Counted from the first letter of the stretch, positions 16,170 to 25,583 are shown. The stretch: 64,000 nt of DNA from Arthrobacter sp. ZGTC412 (GCF_002929215.1 NZ_PJII01000003.1:310001-374000); one strand, 5' to 3'. Made by a program: numbers and translations. The notes: a model not told the origin generated them from the sequence alone.

Positions 16170-16976
16170 GTGTTCGCCGAGGAGCGCCAGCAAAAGATTG
16201 CCGAGCTTGTTGCCGGCACCGGCCGGGTCAGCGTGACCCTCCTGGCCGAGCGCTTCCGCATCACCACCGAAACCGTCCGCCGGGATCTTGCCACCCTCGA
16301 GAATGCCGGGACTGTCCGCCGCGTACACGGCGGAGCGGTGGCAGCAGACCGCTTCAGCACCACCGAGGAAAGTGTCAACGAACGGGCCATTCAGCGTCCT
16401 GACCAGAAAATCCGGATCGCCGAGGCCGCGCTTGCCCTCATCCCCCGCAACTCCCCCGGCAGCGTCCTTATCGACGGCGGCACCACCACCGAAGTACTGG
16501 CGGACCTGCTCGCTCGGCGGACCGCCGTCGAGCCTTCCGATCCCACAGACCCGCGCGCAGAGCTGGTGGCCATCACCCACGCAGTCCCCATCGCCGGCAA
16601 GCTGTCCAGCGTCCCGGGGATTGCCCTTGAAGTCCTGGGCGGCCGGATCCGCGGACTCACGCAGGTTGCCGTAGGCCAGGGCACCGTGGACGCCGCCAAC
16701 AGGCTCCGGCCTGACATCGCCTTCATCGGCACCAACGGCATCCACGCATCGTTCGGCCTGAGCACTCCCGATCCCGAAGAAGCCGCCGTCAAGGCAGCTT
16801 TTGTCCGTTCGGCCCGCCGCATTGTGGTGCTGGCCGATTCCTCCAAGCTGGACACGGAAACCCTGGTCCAGTTCGCCTCCCTGAAAGATCTGGACACCTT
16901 GATAACAGACAGCGAACCCGGACCGGAACTTGCAGCCGCCCTTGAAGAAGCCGGCGTAGACGTGGTGATCGCATGA
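16170..16976 (+). CDS. fruR: DeoR-family regulator of the fructose operon
   Basis: A 268-residue DeoR-type regulator. The N-terminal winged helix reads FAEERQQKIAELVAGTG, then VSVTLLAERFRITTETVRRDL (recognition helix ITTETVRRDLATLE) and VRRVHGGAVA. The C-terminal sugar-phosphate-binding domain has LIDGGTTTEVLADLL and FIGTNGIHASFGLSTPDP. DeoR proteins of this type sense a phosphorylated sugar, here probably fructose 1-phosphate. I place the start at the GTG at 16170 with GGAGGG just upstream; the frame extends to 16017, but those 51 residues are not family-like. Its stop overlaps fruK by 4 bp, so it is the first gene of the operon and likely self-regulated. Confidence 0.92.
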   Translation: MFAEERQQKIAELVAGTGRVSVTLLAERFRITTETVRRDLATLENAGTVRRVHGGAVAADRFSTTEESVNERAIQRPDQKIRIAEAALALIPRNSPGSVLIDGGTTTEVLADLLARRTAVEPSDPTDPRAELVAITHAVPIAGKLSSVPGIALEVLGGRIRGLTQVAVGQGTVDAANRLRPDIAFIGTNGIHASFGLSTPDPEEAAVKAAFVRSARRIVVLADSSKLDTETLVQFASLKDLDTLITDSEPGPELAAALEEAGVDVVIA

Positions 16977-17968
16977 TCGTCACCTTCACCGCCAACCCCA
17001 GCCTGGACCGGACGGTGGCCCTCCCCGGCCCCCTCGAACGCGGCGAAGTGCAGCGCGCTGTCTCCGTCAGCCAAGAGTCCGGCGGCAAGGGCGTCAACGT
17101 CTCCCGCGCACTGGTGGCTTCGGGCCTCGAGTCCCTAGCCGTCCTCCCGGGCGCGGACAGCGATCCCGTGCTGGCCGGCCTGCGCGCGAGCGGAGTGCCC
17201 TTCGTTTCCCTCCCCATCAATGAGCCGCTCCGCACCAACGTGGCGCTCACCGAGCCGGGCGGAGTCACCACCAAGATCAACGAGCCCGGACCGCTGCTCG
17301 ACGCGGACCAGCAGGAAGCCCTGATGAAGCTGCTGCTTGAGAGTTCCCGCGGTGCCAGCTGGGTGGTCCTGGCCGGATCGCTTCCCCCGGGATTCCCCGC
17401 AGATTTCTACGCCACGGTGGCCCGCCGGCTCCGCTCCGCAGGGAACGGAAACGCCCCGCAGATCGCCGTGGACTCCTCCGGCGCCCCTCTTGCCGCCGCC
17501 GTCTCCAGCGGCGAGGCAGGCGATGGTTCGGGAAAACCGGACCTCCTCAAACCCAACGCCGAAGAACTGGCGGAACTGGCTGCTGCAGCCGGCTTCGCCT
17601 CCCCGGCCACCGCTGACGAACTGGAAGCGGACCCGGCTGCTGCCGCAGCAGCAGCCGCCGCCGTCGTACGTTCCGGTGTGGGTGCTGTGCTGGCAACTCT
17701 CGGATCCAAGGGAGCTGTCCTGGTAACGGCCGACGGCGCGTGGCTGGCCACGCATCCGCCGGTCGCCGCGGTCAGTACTGTCGGCGCGGGCGATTCTGCC
17801 CTTGCCGGATACCTGCTCGCCCACGGCCAGGGCGCCGCCCCGGCCGATTGCCTTCGCCAGGCTGTGGCCCACGGTGCCGCAGCCGCCTCCCTGCCCGGTT
17901 CCACAGTTCCGGCAGTCCACCAAACCACCCCGGATGCCGTAACCATCACGGCCCTTCGAAAGGATTGA
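16973..17968 (+). CDS. fruK: 1-phosphofructokinase
   Basis: PfkB-family kinase that phosphorylates fructose 1-phosphate, the product of the PTS, to fructose 1,6-bisphosphate. Motifs: TANPSLDRTV at the start, ESGGKGVNVSRAL near residue 30, LAGSLPPGFP near residue 127, and the catalytic TVGAGDSALAGYL with base Asp274. There is an Ala-rich segment near residues 220-230 (DPAAAAAAAAAVV) in the loop before the ATP-binding region. The gene overlaps fruR by 4 bp and is followed 2 bp later by the IIABC gene. Confidence 0.95.
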   Translation: MIVTFTANPSLDRTVALPGPLERGEVQRAVSVSQESGGKGVNVSRALVASGLESLAVLPGADSDPVLAGLRASGVPFVSLPINEPLRTNVALTEPGGVTTKINEPGPLLDADQQEALMKLLLESSRGASWVVLAGSLPPGFPADFYATVARRLRSAGNGNAPQIAVDSSGAPLAAAVSSGEAGDGSGKPDLLKPNAEELAELAAAAGFASPATADELEADPAAAAAAAAAVVRSGVGAVLATLGSKGAVLVTADGAWLATHPPVAAVSTVGAGDSALAGYLLAHGQGAAPADCLRQAVAHGAAAASLPGSTVPAVHQTTPDAVTITALRKD

Positions 17969-17970
17969 CA

Positions 17971-20028
17971 GTGACCCAGCTCATCACCACGGAACTGGTC
18001 GAGCTCGACCAGAACCTGGGCGGCTCGCCCCAGGACGTGATCCGGCACCTGGCCAGCAAAGTTGCTGCCACCGGACGCGCCTCGGAAGCTGAAGGCCTCT
18101 TTGCCGACGCCTTCGCCCGGGAGCAGAAGACGGCCACCGGCATCCCCGGCGGCATCGCCATCCCGCACTGCCGCTCAGCTGCAGTCATCGAACCCACGCT
18201 GGCCATGGCCCGCCTCAACCCCAAAGTGGACTTCGGCGCCAAGGACGGCCCGGCGGACCTGATCTTCTTCATCGCAGCCCCGGACGGCGCGGACCAGGAG
18301 CACCTCAAGCTGCTGTCCAAGCTCGCCCGGTCCCTGATCAAAAAGGACTTCACCGCGGCCCTGCGCAACGCCTCCTCCCGTGAGGAGATCGTGGCACTGG
18401 TGGACGGCGCCCTCGCGGACAAGCCTGCAGCCCACGCCGCCGCAGCCCCGGCTGATGCTGTTGCGGCTGGCGGCGCGGGTACTGCGGGAGCTTCTGCTGC
18501 AGCGGGCTCCACCGCGCCGGCCGGCTCCTCGGGACCCAAGCGGCTCGTAGCCGTCACCGCGTGCCCCACCGGCATCGCCCACACCTACATGGCAGCGGAT
18601 TCCCTGGTGGCCGCGGCCCAGGAAGCCGGCGTTGACCTGCAGGTGGAAACCCAGGGCTCCTCCGGCGCCAAGCCGCTGGACCCCGCCGTGATCGCCGCGG
18701 CCGACGCCGTGATCTTTGCCGTGGACGTGGACGTGCGCGGCAAGGAACGCTTTGCCGGCAAGCCCGTCATCAATGCGCCCGTCAAGCGCGGCATCGACGA
18801 GCCCGCCAAGATGGTCCAGGAAGCCCTGGCCGCCGCGGACAACCCGAACGCCCGCCGCGTCCCGCACTTCGGTGCGGAGGAACAGGCCGAGCACGACGCC
18901 GAGGAAAAGGGCGAGCACATCGGCCAGAAGCTGAAGCGGGCCCTGCTGACCGGCGTCAGCTACATGATTCCGTTCGTCGCCGGCGGCGGCCTGCTGATCG
19001 CCCTCGGCTTCCTCCTGGGTGGCTACGACATCACCGAGGTGGCCGACGACGTTGTTCTCCAGAACAACTTCGGCAACCTGCCCGAGGGCGGCCTGACCAC
19101 CTATCTCGGCGCAGTGCTGTTCAAGATCGGCGCGCTGTCCATGGGATTCCTGGTCCCTGCACTGGCTGGCTACATCGCCTACGCCATTGCTGACCGGCCT
19201 GGCATCGCACCCGGTTTTGTTGCCGGTGCAGTTTCCGGGTTCATGGGCGCCGGCTTCCTCGGCGGCATCGTCGGCGGCCTGCTCGCGGGCTACATGGCTC
19301 ATCTCATCGGAACCTGGCAGGTTCCGCGGTGGCTCCGAGGCCTGATGCCCGTGGTGATCATCCCGCTGCTCGCTTCCATCTTTGCCTCCGGCCTGATGTT
19401 CCTGGTCCTCGGCGGTCCCATCGCAGGCCTGACCCTGGCCCTCAACGGCTGGCTCTCGGGCATGACCGGTGCCTCCGCCGTCGTCCTCGGCATCATCCTT
19501 GGCCTCATGATGTGCTTCGACCTCGGCGGTCCGGTCAACAAGGTTGCCTACGCCTTCGCCGTGGCCGGCCTGAGCGCCGGCAGCGCCGACAACCAGGCAC
19601 CGTGGCAAATCATGGCAACCGTCATGGCGGCTGGTATGGTCCCGCCGCTGGCAATGGCCCTGGCCACAGTCCTGGACAAGAAGCTCTTCAGCCTGGCCGA
19701 GCGTGAAAACGGCAAGGCAGCCTGGCTGCTGGGTGCGTCCTTCATCTCCGAAGGCGCCATCCCGTTCGCCGCGGCCGACCCGCTGCGGGTCATCCCCGCC
19801 AGCATGGTGGGCGGTGCCCTCACCGGCGCACTGTGCATGGCTTTCAACGTCACCTCGCAGGCACCCCACGGCGGCCTCTTCGTCTTCTTCGCCATCGGCA
19901 ACCTGCTGATGTTCGTGATCTCGATCGTTGCCGGCACCATCGTCAGCGCGCTGGCAGTGGTGGCCCTCAAGCGCTGGGCAGCCCCCAAGTCCACTGCTAC
20001 GGTGGAAACCGTCCCAGCAACGGTCTGA
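17971..20028 (+). CDS. fruA: PTS fructose transporter subunit IIABC
   Basis: Imports fructose and phosphorylates it to fructose 1-phosphate. All three PTS domains are fused in 685 residues: IIA at about 1-145 with active His66 in GIAIPHCRS, an Ala-rich linker at about 150-185, IIB at about 188-285 with active Cys198 in VTACPTGIAHTYMAAD, and membrane IIC from about residue 325 to the end (SYMIPFVAGGGLLIALGFLL; GGPVNKVAYAFA). The start is the GTG at 17971, 2 bp after fruK; upstream codons in this frame belong to the fruK region. Phosphate comes from HPr, encoded next; enzyme I is not in the window. Confidence 0.95.
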   Translation: MTQLITTELVELDQNLGGSPQDVIRHLASKVAATGRASEAEGLFADAFAREQKTATGIPGGIAIPHCRSAAVIEPTLAMARLNPKVDFGAKDGPADLIFFIAAPDGADQEHLKLLSKLARSLIKKDFTAALRNASSREEIVALVDGALADKPAAHAAAAPADAVAAGGAGTAGASAAAGSTAPAGSSGPKRLVAVTACPTGIAHTYMAADSLVAAAQEAGVDLQVETQGSSGAKPLDPAVIAAADAVIFAVDVDVRGKERFAGKPVINAPVKRGIDEPAKMVQEALAAADNPNARRVPHFGAEEQAEHDAEEKGEHIGQKLKRALLTGVSYMIPFVAGGGLLIALGFLLGGYDITEVADDVVLQNNFGNLPEGGLTTYLGAVLFKIGALSMGFLVPALAGYIAYAIADRPGIAPGFVAGAVSGFMGAGFLGGIVGGLLAGYMAHLIGTWQVPRWLRGLMPVVIIPLLASIFASGLMFLVLGGPIAGLTLALNGWLSGMTGASAVVLGIILGLMMCFDLGGPVNKVAYAFAVAGLSAGSADNQAPWQIMATVMAAGMVPPLAMALATVLDKKLFSLAERENGKAAWLLGASFISEGAIPFAAADPLRVIPASMVGGALTGALCMAFNVTSQAPHGGLFVFFAIGNLLMFVISIVAGTIVSALAVVALKRWAAPKSTATVETVPATV

Positions 20029-20093
20029 CCCGCCTCACCCACTACCTGTCCGGCACTGAACCCCCAGCCTGCCGATAGACATAAGGAGCAAAA

Positions 20094-20372
20094 ATGCCAG
20101 AACGCACCGCAACCGTCGCCAGCCGCGTGGGCCTGCACGCCCGCCCTGCCGCCATCTTCGCGGAGGCAGCCGGCGAGTTCGACCTGGACATCACCATCGC
20201 CCGTGAAGGCGAGCCGGCCGACGAGGCCATGGATGCAGCCAGCATCCTTTCCCTCATGAGCCTGGGCGCCTCACACGGCGACGTTGTGGTGCTCCGCGCC
20301 GAAGGCGACGGCGCTGACACGGCGTTGGAGCGCCTGGTCCAGATCCTGGAAACGGATCACGACGCCGAGTAA
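20094..20372 (+). CDS. ptsH: PTS phosphocarrier protein HPr
   Basis: A 92-residue HPr that passes phosphate from enzyme I to IIA domains. The active site is VGLHARPAA with His15 at the standard position. The segment MDAASILSLMSLGASHGD corresponds to the regulatory-serine helix; the usual KS is AS here (Ser50). A good ribosome site (AAGGAG) precedes the ATG. It closes the fructose operon and is followed by a strong stem-loop. Confidence 0.95.
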   Translation: MPERTATVASRVGLHARPAAIFAEAAGEFDLDITIAREGEPADEAMDAASILSLMSLGASHGDVVVLRAEGDGADTALERLVQILETDHDAE

Positions 20373-20433
20373 CAGCACTGCCGTCTAACAGCACAGCTGC
20401 TTACGCAGCACTGCAGATGAGGCAATGAGCAGC

Positions 20434-20483
20434 GCGGCCGCCGTCGGGCCTCCCCACTGAGGGGAACGCCCGACGGCGGCCGC
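20434..20483 (+). terminator. stem-loop terminator of the fructose operon
   Basis: GCGGCCGCCGTCGGGC at 20434-20449 pairs perfectly with GCCCGACGGCGGCCGC at 20468-20483; the 18-base loop itself holds a small CTCCCC/GGGGA hairpin. It lies 62 bp after ptsH. There is no T-run, so termination may be Rho-assisted. Confidence 0.7.
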
Positions 20484-20502
20484 TCGCGTTAACCCCCAAG
20501 TA

Positions 20503-20552
20503 GGTAGCAATAAGTGTCGTTATAGCTGCCCATAACGACAGTTAGTGCTACC
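20503..20552. repeat. long imperfect inverted repeat
   Basis: GGTAGCAATAAGTGTCGTTAT pairs with ATAACGACAGTTAGTGCTACC across about 20 bp with a few mismatches and a short loop. It lies between the PTS terminator and the end of the decayed SRPBCC gene, which converges from the right. It may be a terminator for that gene or a member of a palindromic repeat family (compare 6921-6979 and 55071-55130). Confidence 0.5.
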
Positions 20553-20564
20553 CAGTTGAGCGGT

Positions 20565-20841
20565 TTAGCCGCGTTCCGCAATCTTCTTGACGTCCGCCAC
20601 CAACTGGTCCCACATGCCTTGTGAGTGCTCCGCCGCCTCCGAGAACGACTCCCTTGTCCTGGTAGTCCTTGCCGTCCCAGGTGCCGCTCCAAGTGATGGG
20701 TCCGCCCACGGTCCAGTCCGTGACAAGCTCGGCGCCGAACATAAACTCCTTGGTGGCGGCCGGGTCCGTGATGATGTCCCATACCCTGCCGTGCGGCGCA
20801 TCGATGGTTACCGAGGAGGTGGCTACATAATCACCCGGCAT
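20565..20841 (-). pseudogene. SRPBCC-family protein, internally deleted and frameshifted
   Basis: The first 64 residues are a clear START/SRPBCC (AHSA1-like) beginning: VTIDAPHGRVWDIITDPAATK, then ELVTDWTVGGPITWSGTW and DYQDKG. The frame then turns to nonsense (VVLGGGGALTRH). In another frame the very end of the same family follows: SEAAEHSQGMWDQLVADVKK and a stop at 20565. About 40-50 residues of the middle are missing, so the gene suffered an out-of-frame deletion near 20640-20655. It starts inside the 3' end of the methyltransferase gene (11-bp overlap), which suggests the two were once a coupled pair. Confidence 0.8.
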
Positions 20842-21688
20842 TAGCCTTTACCTTCTTGGCCGTAAACAGCAGATACTCCCACTCCATGTGGAATGGGGTA
20901 TCGCCATGGGCGTCGCCAAACGACTCGGCCAGTTCCGTCAGCGCCTTATCCAAGTCCTTCACCTTGTCCCCGTCCTCGGCAATGAACTTATAGACCGAGA
21001 TGGTGGGGCCGTAGTGGGACTTGAAATAGCGGACGAAGTCCTCCGGCTGGTGGAAACTGCTGACCCCCAGGGTCTTTTTCCGGGCCTGGGCTTCGGTGAT
21101 CCTGTCGCCGAAGAGTTCGCGCACGTGGTCCTCACTCCCCCACTGCGGTGCCGGCTGGGCACCCGGTGGCGGCGGCGGGGCAAACGGCTTCAGGGTGGCG
21201 AACATCCTGCCGATAAAACCTTCAGGAGTCCAGCTGAGGAGCCCGATAGTGCCACCCGGTTTGCAGACCCGCAGGAGCTCGTCGGCGGCGGGCTGGTGGT
21301 GGGGCGCGAACATCACGCCGAGGCAGGACATCACGGTATCGAATTCATTATCGGCGAAAGGCAGGGCTTCTGCGTCCCCTTCCTTCCATTCCAGCTCCAC
21401 GCCACGGTCCGCTGCCTGGTGGCGGCCGGCGTCGAACAGTTCGGGCGTCAGGTCGCTGGCCACTACCTTCGCACCCATCATGGCCGCGGGGATGGCCGCG
21501 TTGCCTGCCCCGGCGGCGACGTCCAGGACCCGCTGACGTGAGTTGACGCCGCAGGCTTCCACCAGGATGGCTCCCAATTCGGGGAGCAATTCACCGGCGA
21601 GCGCCGGGTAGTCCCCTGACGCCCACATGGCCCTGTGCTTCTGCTTGAGCGCCCGGTCCGCCTCCAGGACATCTGTTTGGTCTGTCAT
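20831..21688 (-). CDS. class I SAM-dependent methyltransferase
   Basis: A 285-residue methyltransferase with motif I VLDVAAGAGNAAIPAA near residue 56, acidic end of strand 2 in VVASDLTPELF, motif II/III EGDAEALPFADNEFDTVMSC and post-motif LLRVCKPGGTIGLLSW. It is of the UbiE/Methyltransf_11 type; the methyl acceptor is unknown. The ATG at 21688 follows a GAGAGAGG-like ribosome site. The downstream SRPBCC partner is broken, so if both acted together that function may be lost. Confidence 0.88.
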   Translation of the reverse strand: MTDQTDVLEADRALKQKHRAMWASGDYPALAGELLPELGAILVEACGVNSRQRVLDVAAGAGNAAIPAAMMGAKVVASDLTPELFDAGRHQAADRGVELEWKEGDAEALPFADNEFDTVMSCLGVMFAPHHQPAADELLRVCKPGGTIGLLSWTPEGFIGRMFATLKPFAPPPPPGAQPAPQWGSEDHVRELFGDRITEAQARKKTLGVSSFHQPEDFVRYFKSHYGPTISVYKFIAEDGDKVKDLDKALTELAESFGDAHGDTPFHMEWEYLLFTAKKVKANAG

Positions 21689-21944
21689 GACTGTGCCTCT
21701 CTCTACTGTGATGGTTCGTCAGTGAGTGAACAGCGCGCTGCGGGCACAGCGGAGGCTGCGATGCGACTCATTGTGAACTCGCCGAACTCCGCTGTAAAGA
21801 GATGAGCCCTAAAGACGGCAACCGTGAAGACCTGCTGCCGGCAGCCCGGCTGTGAAGCGGCACCGACTATCGGAAAGCAAGCAGGCTTAGTAGTTTCTTT
21901 TCATGGCATTAACCAACGGAACAGGCGGCGCCGGCCCCGGAGCA

Positions 21945-23033
21945 TCAGGCCGGCTTGCGCGCCCTGGTGCCGGTTGCCTTGCTGGTGGTGGTTTTGGCCG
22001 CAGGTTTTGCAGCGGCCTTACTCGCCGTGGACTTCGCAGCAGTGGACTTGGTGTCGGTGGACTTGGTGTCGGTGGACTTTCCAGTACTGGTCTTTGCCGT
22101 GCTGGTCTTCGCGCCCGTCGACTTCGCGGCGGTGGACTTGCTGGCCGTGGCCCTCTTGCGCGCCGGCTTGGCGCTTTCTTCCCCGTCGTCGGCGGCCTCG
22201 GCCGAGTCCCCGTCCCCCGAGTCCGCGGCGGAAGCATCGGATCCGCCTCCGCGTTTCCGGTCCAGGCTCCGTTTCAGTGCCTCCATCAGGTCAATAACCT
22301 CGCCCTTGCCGCCCTCACCCGCCTCAACGCCAAACGTCTCGTCCGTATCCAGGGAGTCGCCCTTCTCGAGCTTGGCCTCAATGAGCTGGCGCAACTGCAC
22401 CTGGTAGTCATCGGTGAAGTGGGCGGGGTCGAAGTCAGCCGCCATGGACTCCACCAGGGCCGCGGACATGTCGCGTTCCTGTGGGGAAATCTTGATGGAT
22501 GCCTCCAGGGAAGGGAAGTTGGCTTCGCGCACCTCGTCCGGCCAGAGCAGGGACTGGAGGACCAAGGTGTCGTCCTTGATCCGCAAGGCGCCCAGCCGGG
22601 TCTTCTCGCGCAGCGCGAACTGGACGATGGCCACCCGGTCCGTGTCCTCCAGCGCCCGGCGCAGCAGCACGTAGGCCTTGGGCGACTTGGAGTCCGGCTC
22701 CAGGTAGTAGCTCTTCTCGAACATCATGGGTTCAAGCTGCTCGGACGGCACGAACTGCACCACCTCGATCTCGTGGCTGTTCTCAGCCGGAATGGCCTTG
22801 AGTTCGTCCTTGGCCAGGACCACCGTCCTGCCATCCTCCTCGTAGGCCTTCTCAATGTCCGAATAGTCGACGACCTGGCTGCACACTTCGCACCTGCGCT
22901 GGTAGCGGATCCGGCCGCCGTCGGCGTTGTGGACCTGGTGCAGACTGATGTCATGATCTTCGGTGGCGCTGTAGACCTTCACGGGTACGTTGACCAGGCC
23001 AAACGCTATGGCACCTTTCCAGATGGCTCTCAT
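21945..23033 (-). CDS. ku: non-homologous end joining protein Ku
   Basis: Bacterial Ku forms a homodimeric ring on broken DNA ends and recruits LigD. The conserved core covers residues 1-260: MRAIWKGAIAFGLVNVPVKVY, then the zinc-hook-like RYQRRCEVCSQVVDYSDIEKAYE and ELVESMA-type helices (SAALVESMAADFDPAHFTDD). The remaining 100 residues are a repetitive Lys/Ser/Thr/Ala tail (units such as KSTDTKSTDTKSTAAKS) that is basic and disordered; such tails in actinobacterial Ku bind DNA. It is divergent from ligD across 40 bp. Confidence 0.95.
   Translation of the reverse strand: MRAIWKGAIAFGLVNVPVKVYSATEDHDISLHQVHNADGGRIRYQRRCEVCSQVVDYSDIEKAYEEDGRTVVLAKDELKAIPAENSHEIEVVQFVPSEQLEPMMFEKSYYLEPDSKSPKAYVLLRRALEDTDRVAIVQFALREKTRLGALRIKDDTLVLQSLLWPDEVREANFPSLEASIKISPQERDMSAALVESMAADFDPAHFTDDYQVQLRQLIEAKLEKGDSLDTDETFGVEAGEGGKGEVIDLMEALKRSLDRKRGGGSDASAADSGDGDSAEAADDGEESAKPARKRATASKSTAAKSTGAKTSTAKTSTGKSTDTKSTDTKSTAAKSTASKAAAKPAAKTTTSKATGTRARKPA
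22042..22079. repeat. 15-bp tandem repeat in the Ku tail
   Basis: The 15-mer GTGGACTTGGTGTCG occurs at 22042-22056 and again at 22057-22071, with a partial third copy to 22079. It encodes the KSTDT repeats of the Ku C-terminal tail, so the tail length may vary between strains. Confidence 0.85.
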
Positions 23034-23073
23034 TCCCTAAGTCAACATCACCCAGCCCCGGAGGTGAAGCCCC

Positions 23074-25563
23074 ATGGCCGCAGCTAAGGAGCGTGTCCGG
23101 GTGGCGGGCCGGGAATTAACCCTCACCAACCTGGGCAAAGTCATTTACCCGGAGACCGGCACCACCAAGGCCGATGTGCTCGCCTACTACGCTGCGGTGG
23201 CCCACGTCCTGATCCCCGCTGCCGCCAGCAGGCCGGCCACGAGGAAACGGTGGGTCAACGGCGTAGGGACTTTGGAGAAGCCGGGCGAGGTGTTCTTCCA
23301 GAAGAACCTTGAGGACTCCGCCCCGGGCTGGCTGCCGCGTGCCGCCATCACCCACAAGGACCGGACCATCCACTACCCGATGGTCAACGACCCCGCCACG
23401 CTTGCCTGGTTCGGCCAGATCAACTCGCTGGAAATCCACGTCCCCCAATGGCAGGTGGATTCGCACGGCAACCAGCTGAATCCCGACCGGCTGGTCCTGG
23501 ACCTCGACCCCGGCGAAGGTGCAGGCCTGGAGGAGTGCGTGGAAGTGGCACTCCTGGCCCGAACCATCCTCGAGGACGTGGGTATGGACCCTGTCCCGGT
23601 CACCAGCGGCAGCAAAGGCATCCACCTGTACGCCGCCCTGGACCGGAGCCAGACCTCCGATCAGATTTCCGCATTTGCCCGCGAGCTGGCGCGGGCTTTG
23701 GAGGCGGACCACCCCGACCTTGCCGTCAGCGACATGAAGAAGACCCTGCGCAAAGGCAAGGTGCTGGTGGACTGGAGCCAGAACAATGCCGCCAAAACCA
23801 CCATCGTGCCGTATTCGCTGCGAGGCCGTCCCACCCCGATGGTGGCTGCGCCCCGGACCTGGCAGGAGATCAGCACGCCGGGCCTCACGCACCTGGACTA
23901 CCAGGAGGTGCTGCGGAGGGTGCAGGACGGCAATGAGCCTTTCGCCGCCGTCGTCCGCGCCTCGAGCCTCAACGCGGAAACACCGGACAAGAATGACGAC
24001 GGCAATCCCCGCCTGGGCAAGTACCGCTCCATGCGCGACCCGCAAAAGACGCCGGAGCCCTTTACCGGCGCTGAGGGCAGCGGGGACAGCTTTGTCATCC
24101 AGGAGCACCACGCCAGCCGACTGCACTTCGACCTGCGTCTGGAGCACGACGGCGTCCTTGTGTCCTGGGCCTTGCCCAAGGGCGTTCCGGATACCGGCGG
24201 CAAAAATCATCTGGCGGTCCAGACCGAAGACCACCCGCTGGATTACCTCACTTTTCACGGAACCATCCCCAAAGGGGAGTATGGCGCGGGTGAGATGACC
24301 ATCTGGGACACCGGCACCTATGAACTGCACAAGTGGATCAACGGCAGGGAAGTCATCGTTACCCTCACCGGTTCTGAGGGCGGCGGGTTGGGCGGCACCC
24401 GCAAGTTCGCGCTGATCCATACCGGCCGCGGGCAAGGCAGGGATTCCGAAGGCCAGTGGCTCATCCACCTCATGGACAAGGAGCATCCGGGCGGCCGGCA
24501 CCGTTCCGTGCCTGTACCGGATGACGGGCCGGAGGAAGCCGAGGAGCCGAAGGCCGAAGCCGAAGTGCCAAACCAAGTTCCGCCGTCGCCCGCCCCTTCT
24601 GCGGCACCCGAGGCTTTCAGGCCCATGATGGCAACGTCAGGAACGACGGCGGACCTGCAGGGCAGCAACTGGCAGTTCGAACTGAAATGGGACGGGGTCC
24701 GTGCCCTCCTGGTTGCCGACGAGGAGACAGTCAGGATCTTCAGCCGCAACGGGAACGACGTCAGCAAGACCTACCCTGAGTTCACGGACAGGGACTGCTG
24801 GCCGCCCCAGCCGTTTGTCGCGGACGGCGAGATCATCGCCGTCGGACCTTCAGGCCGACCGGACTTTGGGCTGCTCCAGGGACGCATGAAACTCACCCGG
24901 CCCGGCGACGTGGCCAAAGCACGCAGGGCCATCCCGGTCCGGCTGATGCTTTTTGACCTGCTGTACGACGGCGGGACTGATCTCCGCACGTTGCCCCTCG
25001 CCAAGCGGCGCCAGCGGCTGAAGCAGTTCTTCAGCCCGTCGGACTGCCCGGTGGACCTTTCCGCGGTCCTCGAGGACCGGGTGGAGCACATCCTGGAGAG
25101 CGCGCAGGAACTGGGCCTCGAGGGCGTGATGGCCAAGCGCACCGACAGCCGGTACGTGAGCGGCCAGCGCACGCGGACCTGGATCAAGCTCAAGCTCGAC
25201 CAGACCCAGGAGGTGGTGGTGGGCGGCTGGCGGCCCGGCAAGGGTGCCCGCCAGGATTCGGTGGGGTCGCTGCTGGTAGGCATCCCGGACGGCCGGACCC
25301 TGCGCTATGTGGGCAGGGTGGGCAGCGGTTTCAGTTTCCGGGAGCTGACGGAACTCCGGCAGACCGTGGACCGTCTCGCCCGAAAAACGTCCCCCTTCCA
25401 GGACGTTCCGCGCGAGGACTCGGCAGACGCGCACTGGGTAACCCCGCAACTTGTTGGCGAAGTGACGTACAGCGAATGGACCGGGACGGGGCGGCTCCGC
25501 CACCCGGTGTGGCGCGGCTGGCGGCTGGACAAGGACCCTGCGGACGTTGTTGACGAGGCCTGA
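23074..25563 (+). CDS. ligD: ATP-dependent DNA ligase LigD (polymerase-phosphoesterase-ligase)
   Basis: Repairs double-strand breaks with Ku. All three domains are present in the mycobacterial order: primase-polymerase at about 10-310 (LTNLGKVIYPETGTTKADVL; catalytic RLVLDLDPGEG near residue 139), 3'-phosphoesterase from residue 340 (FVIQEHHASRLHFDLRLEHD), and ligase from about 515 with adenylation Lys538 in FELKWDGVRALL, then DGEIIAV and GVMAKRTDSRY. A Pro/Glu-rich linker separates phosphoesterase and ligase. Length 829 is in the family range. A GGAGG site precedes the ATG. The divergent ku gene 40 bp away suggests a shared promoter region. Confidence 0.96.
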   Translation: MAAAKERVRVAGRELTLTNLGKVIYPETGTTKADVLAYYAAVAHVLIPAAASRPATRKRWVNGVGTLEKPGEVFFQKNLEDSAPGWLPRAAITHKDRTIHYPMVNDPATLAWFGQINSLEIHVPQWQVDSHGNQLNPDRLVLDLDPGEGAGLEECVEVALLARTILEDVGMDPVPVTSGSKGIHLYAALDRSQTSDQISAFARELARALEADHPDLAVSDMKKTLRKGKVLVDWSQNNAAKTTIVPYSLRGRPTPMVAAPRTWQEISTPGLTHLDYQEVLRRVQDGNEPFAAVVRASSLNAETPDKNDDGNPRLGKYRSMRDPQKTPEPFTGAEGSGDSFVIQEHHASRLHFDLRLEHDGVLVSWALPKGVPDTGGKNHLAVQTEDHPLDYLTFHGTIPKGEYGAGEMTIWDTGTYELHKWINGREVIVTLTGSEGGGLGGTRKFALIHTGRGQGRDSEGQWLIHLMDKEHPGGRHRSVPVPDDGPEEAEEPKAEAEVPNQVPPSPAPSAAPEAFRPMMATSGTTADLQGSNWQFELKWDGVRALLVADEETVRIFSRNGNDVSKTYPEFTDRDCWPPQPFVADGEIIAVGPSGRPDFGLLQGRMKLTRPGDVAKARRAIPVRLMLFDLLYDGGTDLRTLPLAKRRQRLKQFFSPSDCPVDLSAVLEDRVEHILESAQELGLEGVMAKRTDSRYVSGQRTRTWIKLKLDQTQEVVVGGWRPGKGARQDSVGSLLVGIPDGRTLRYVGRVGSGFSFRELTELRQTVDRLARKTSPFQDVPREDSADAHWVTPQLVGEVTYSEWTGTGRLRHPVWRGWRLDKDPADVVDEA

Positions 25564-25583
25564 AGGGCCTGCAGCAGGGGAAA

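Noticed and set aside
18175-19869. 564-codon antisense frame inside the PTS IIABC gene
   Set aside because: His/Gly/Asp-rich translation with no domain; the sense strand is certain.
22042-22079. Tandem repeat considered as a CRISPR or mobile-element trace
   Set aside because: It is a 15-bp in-frame repeat that encodes KSTDT units in the Ku tail, with no spacers.
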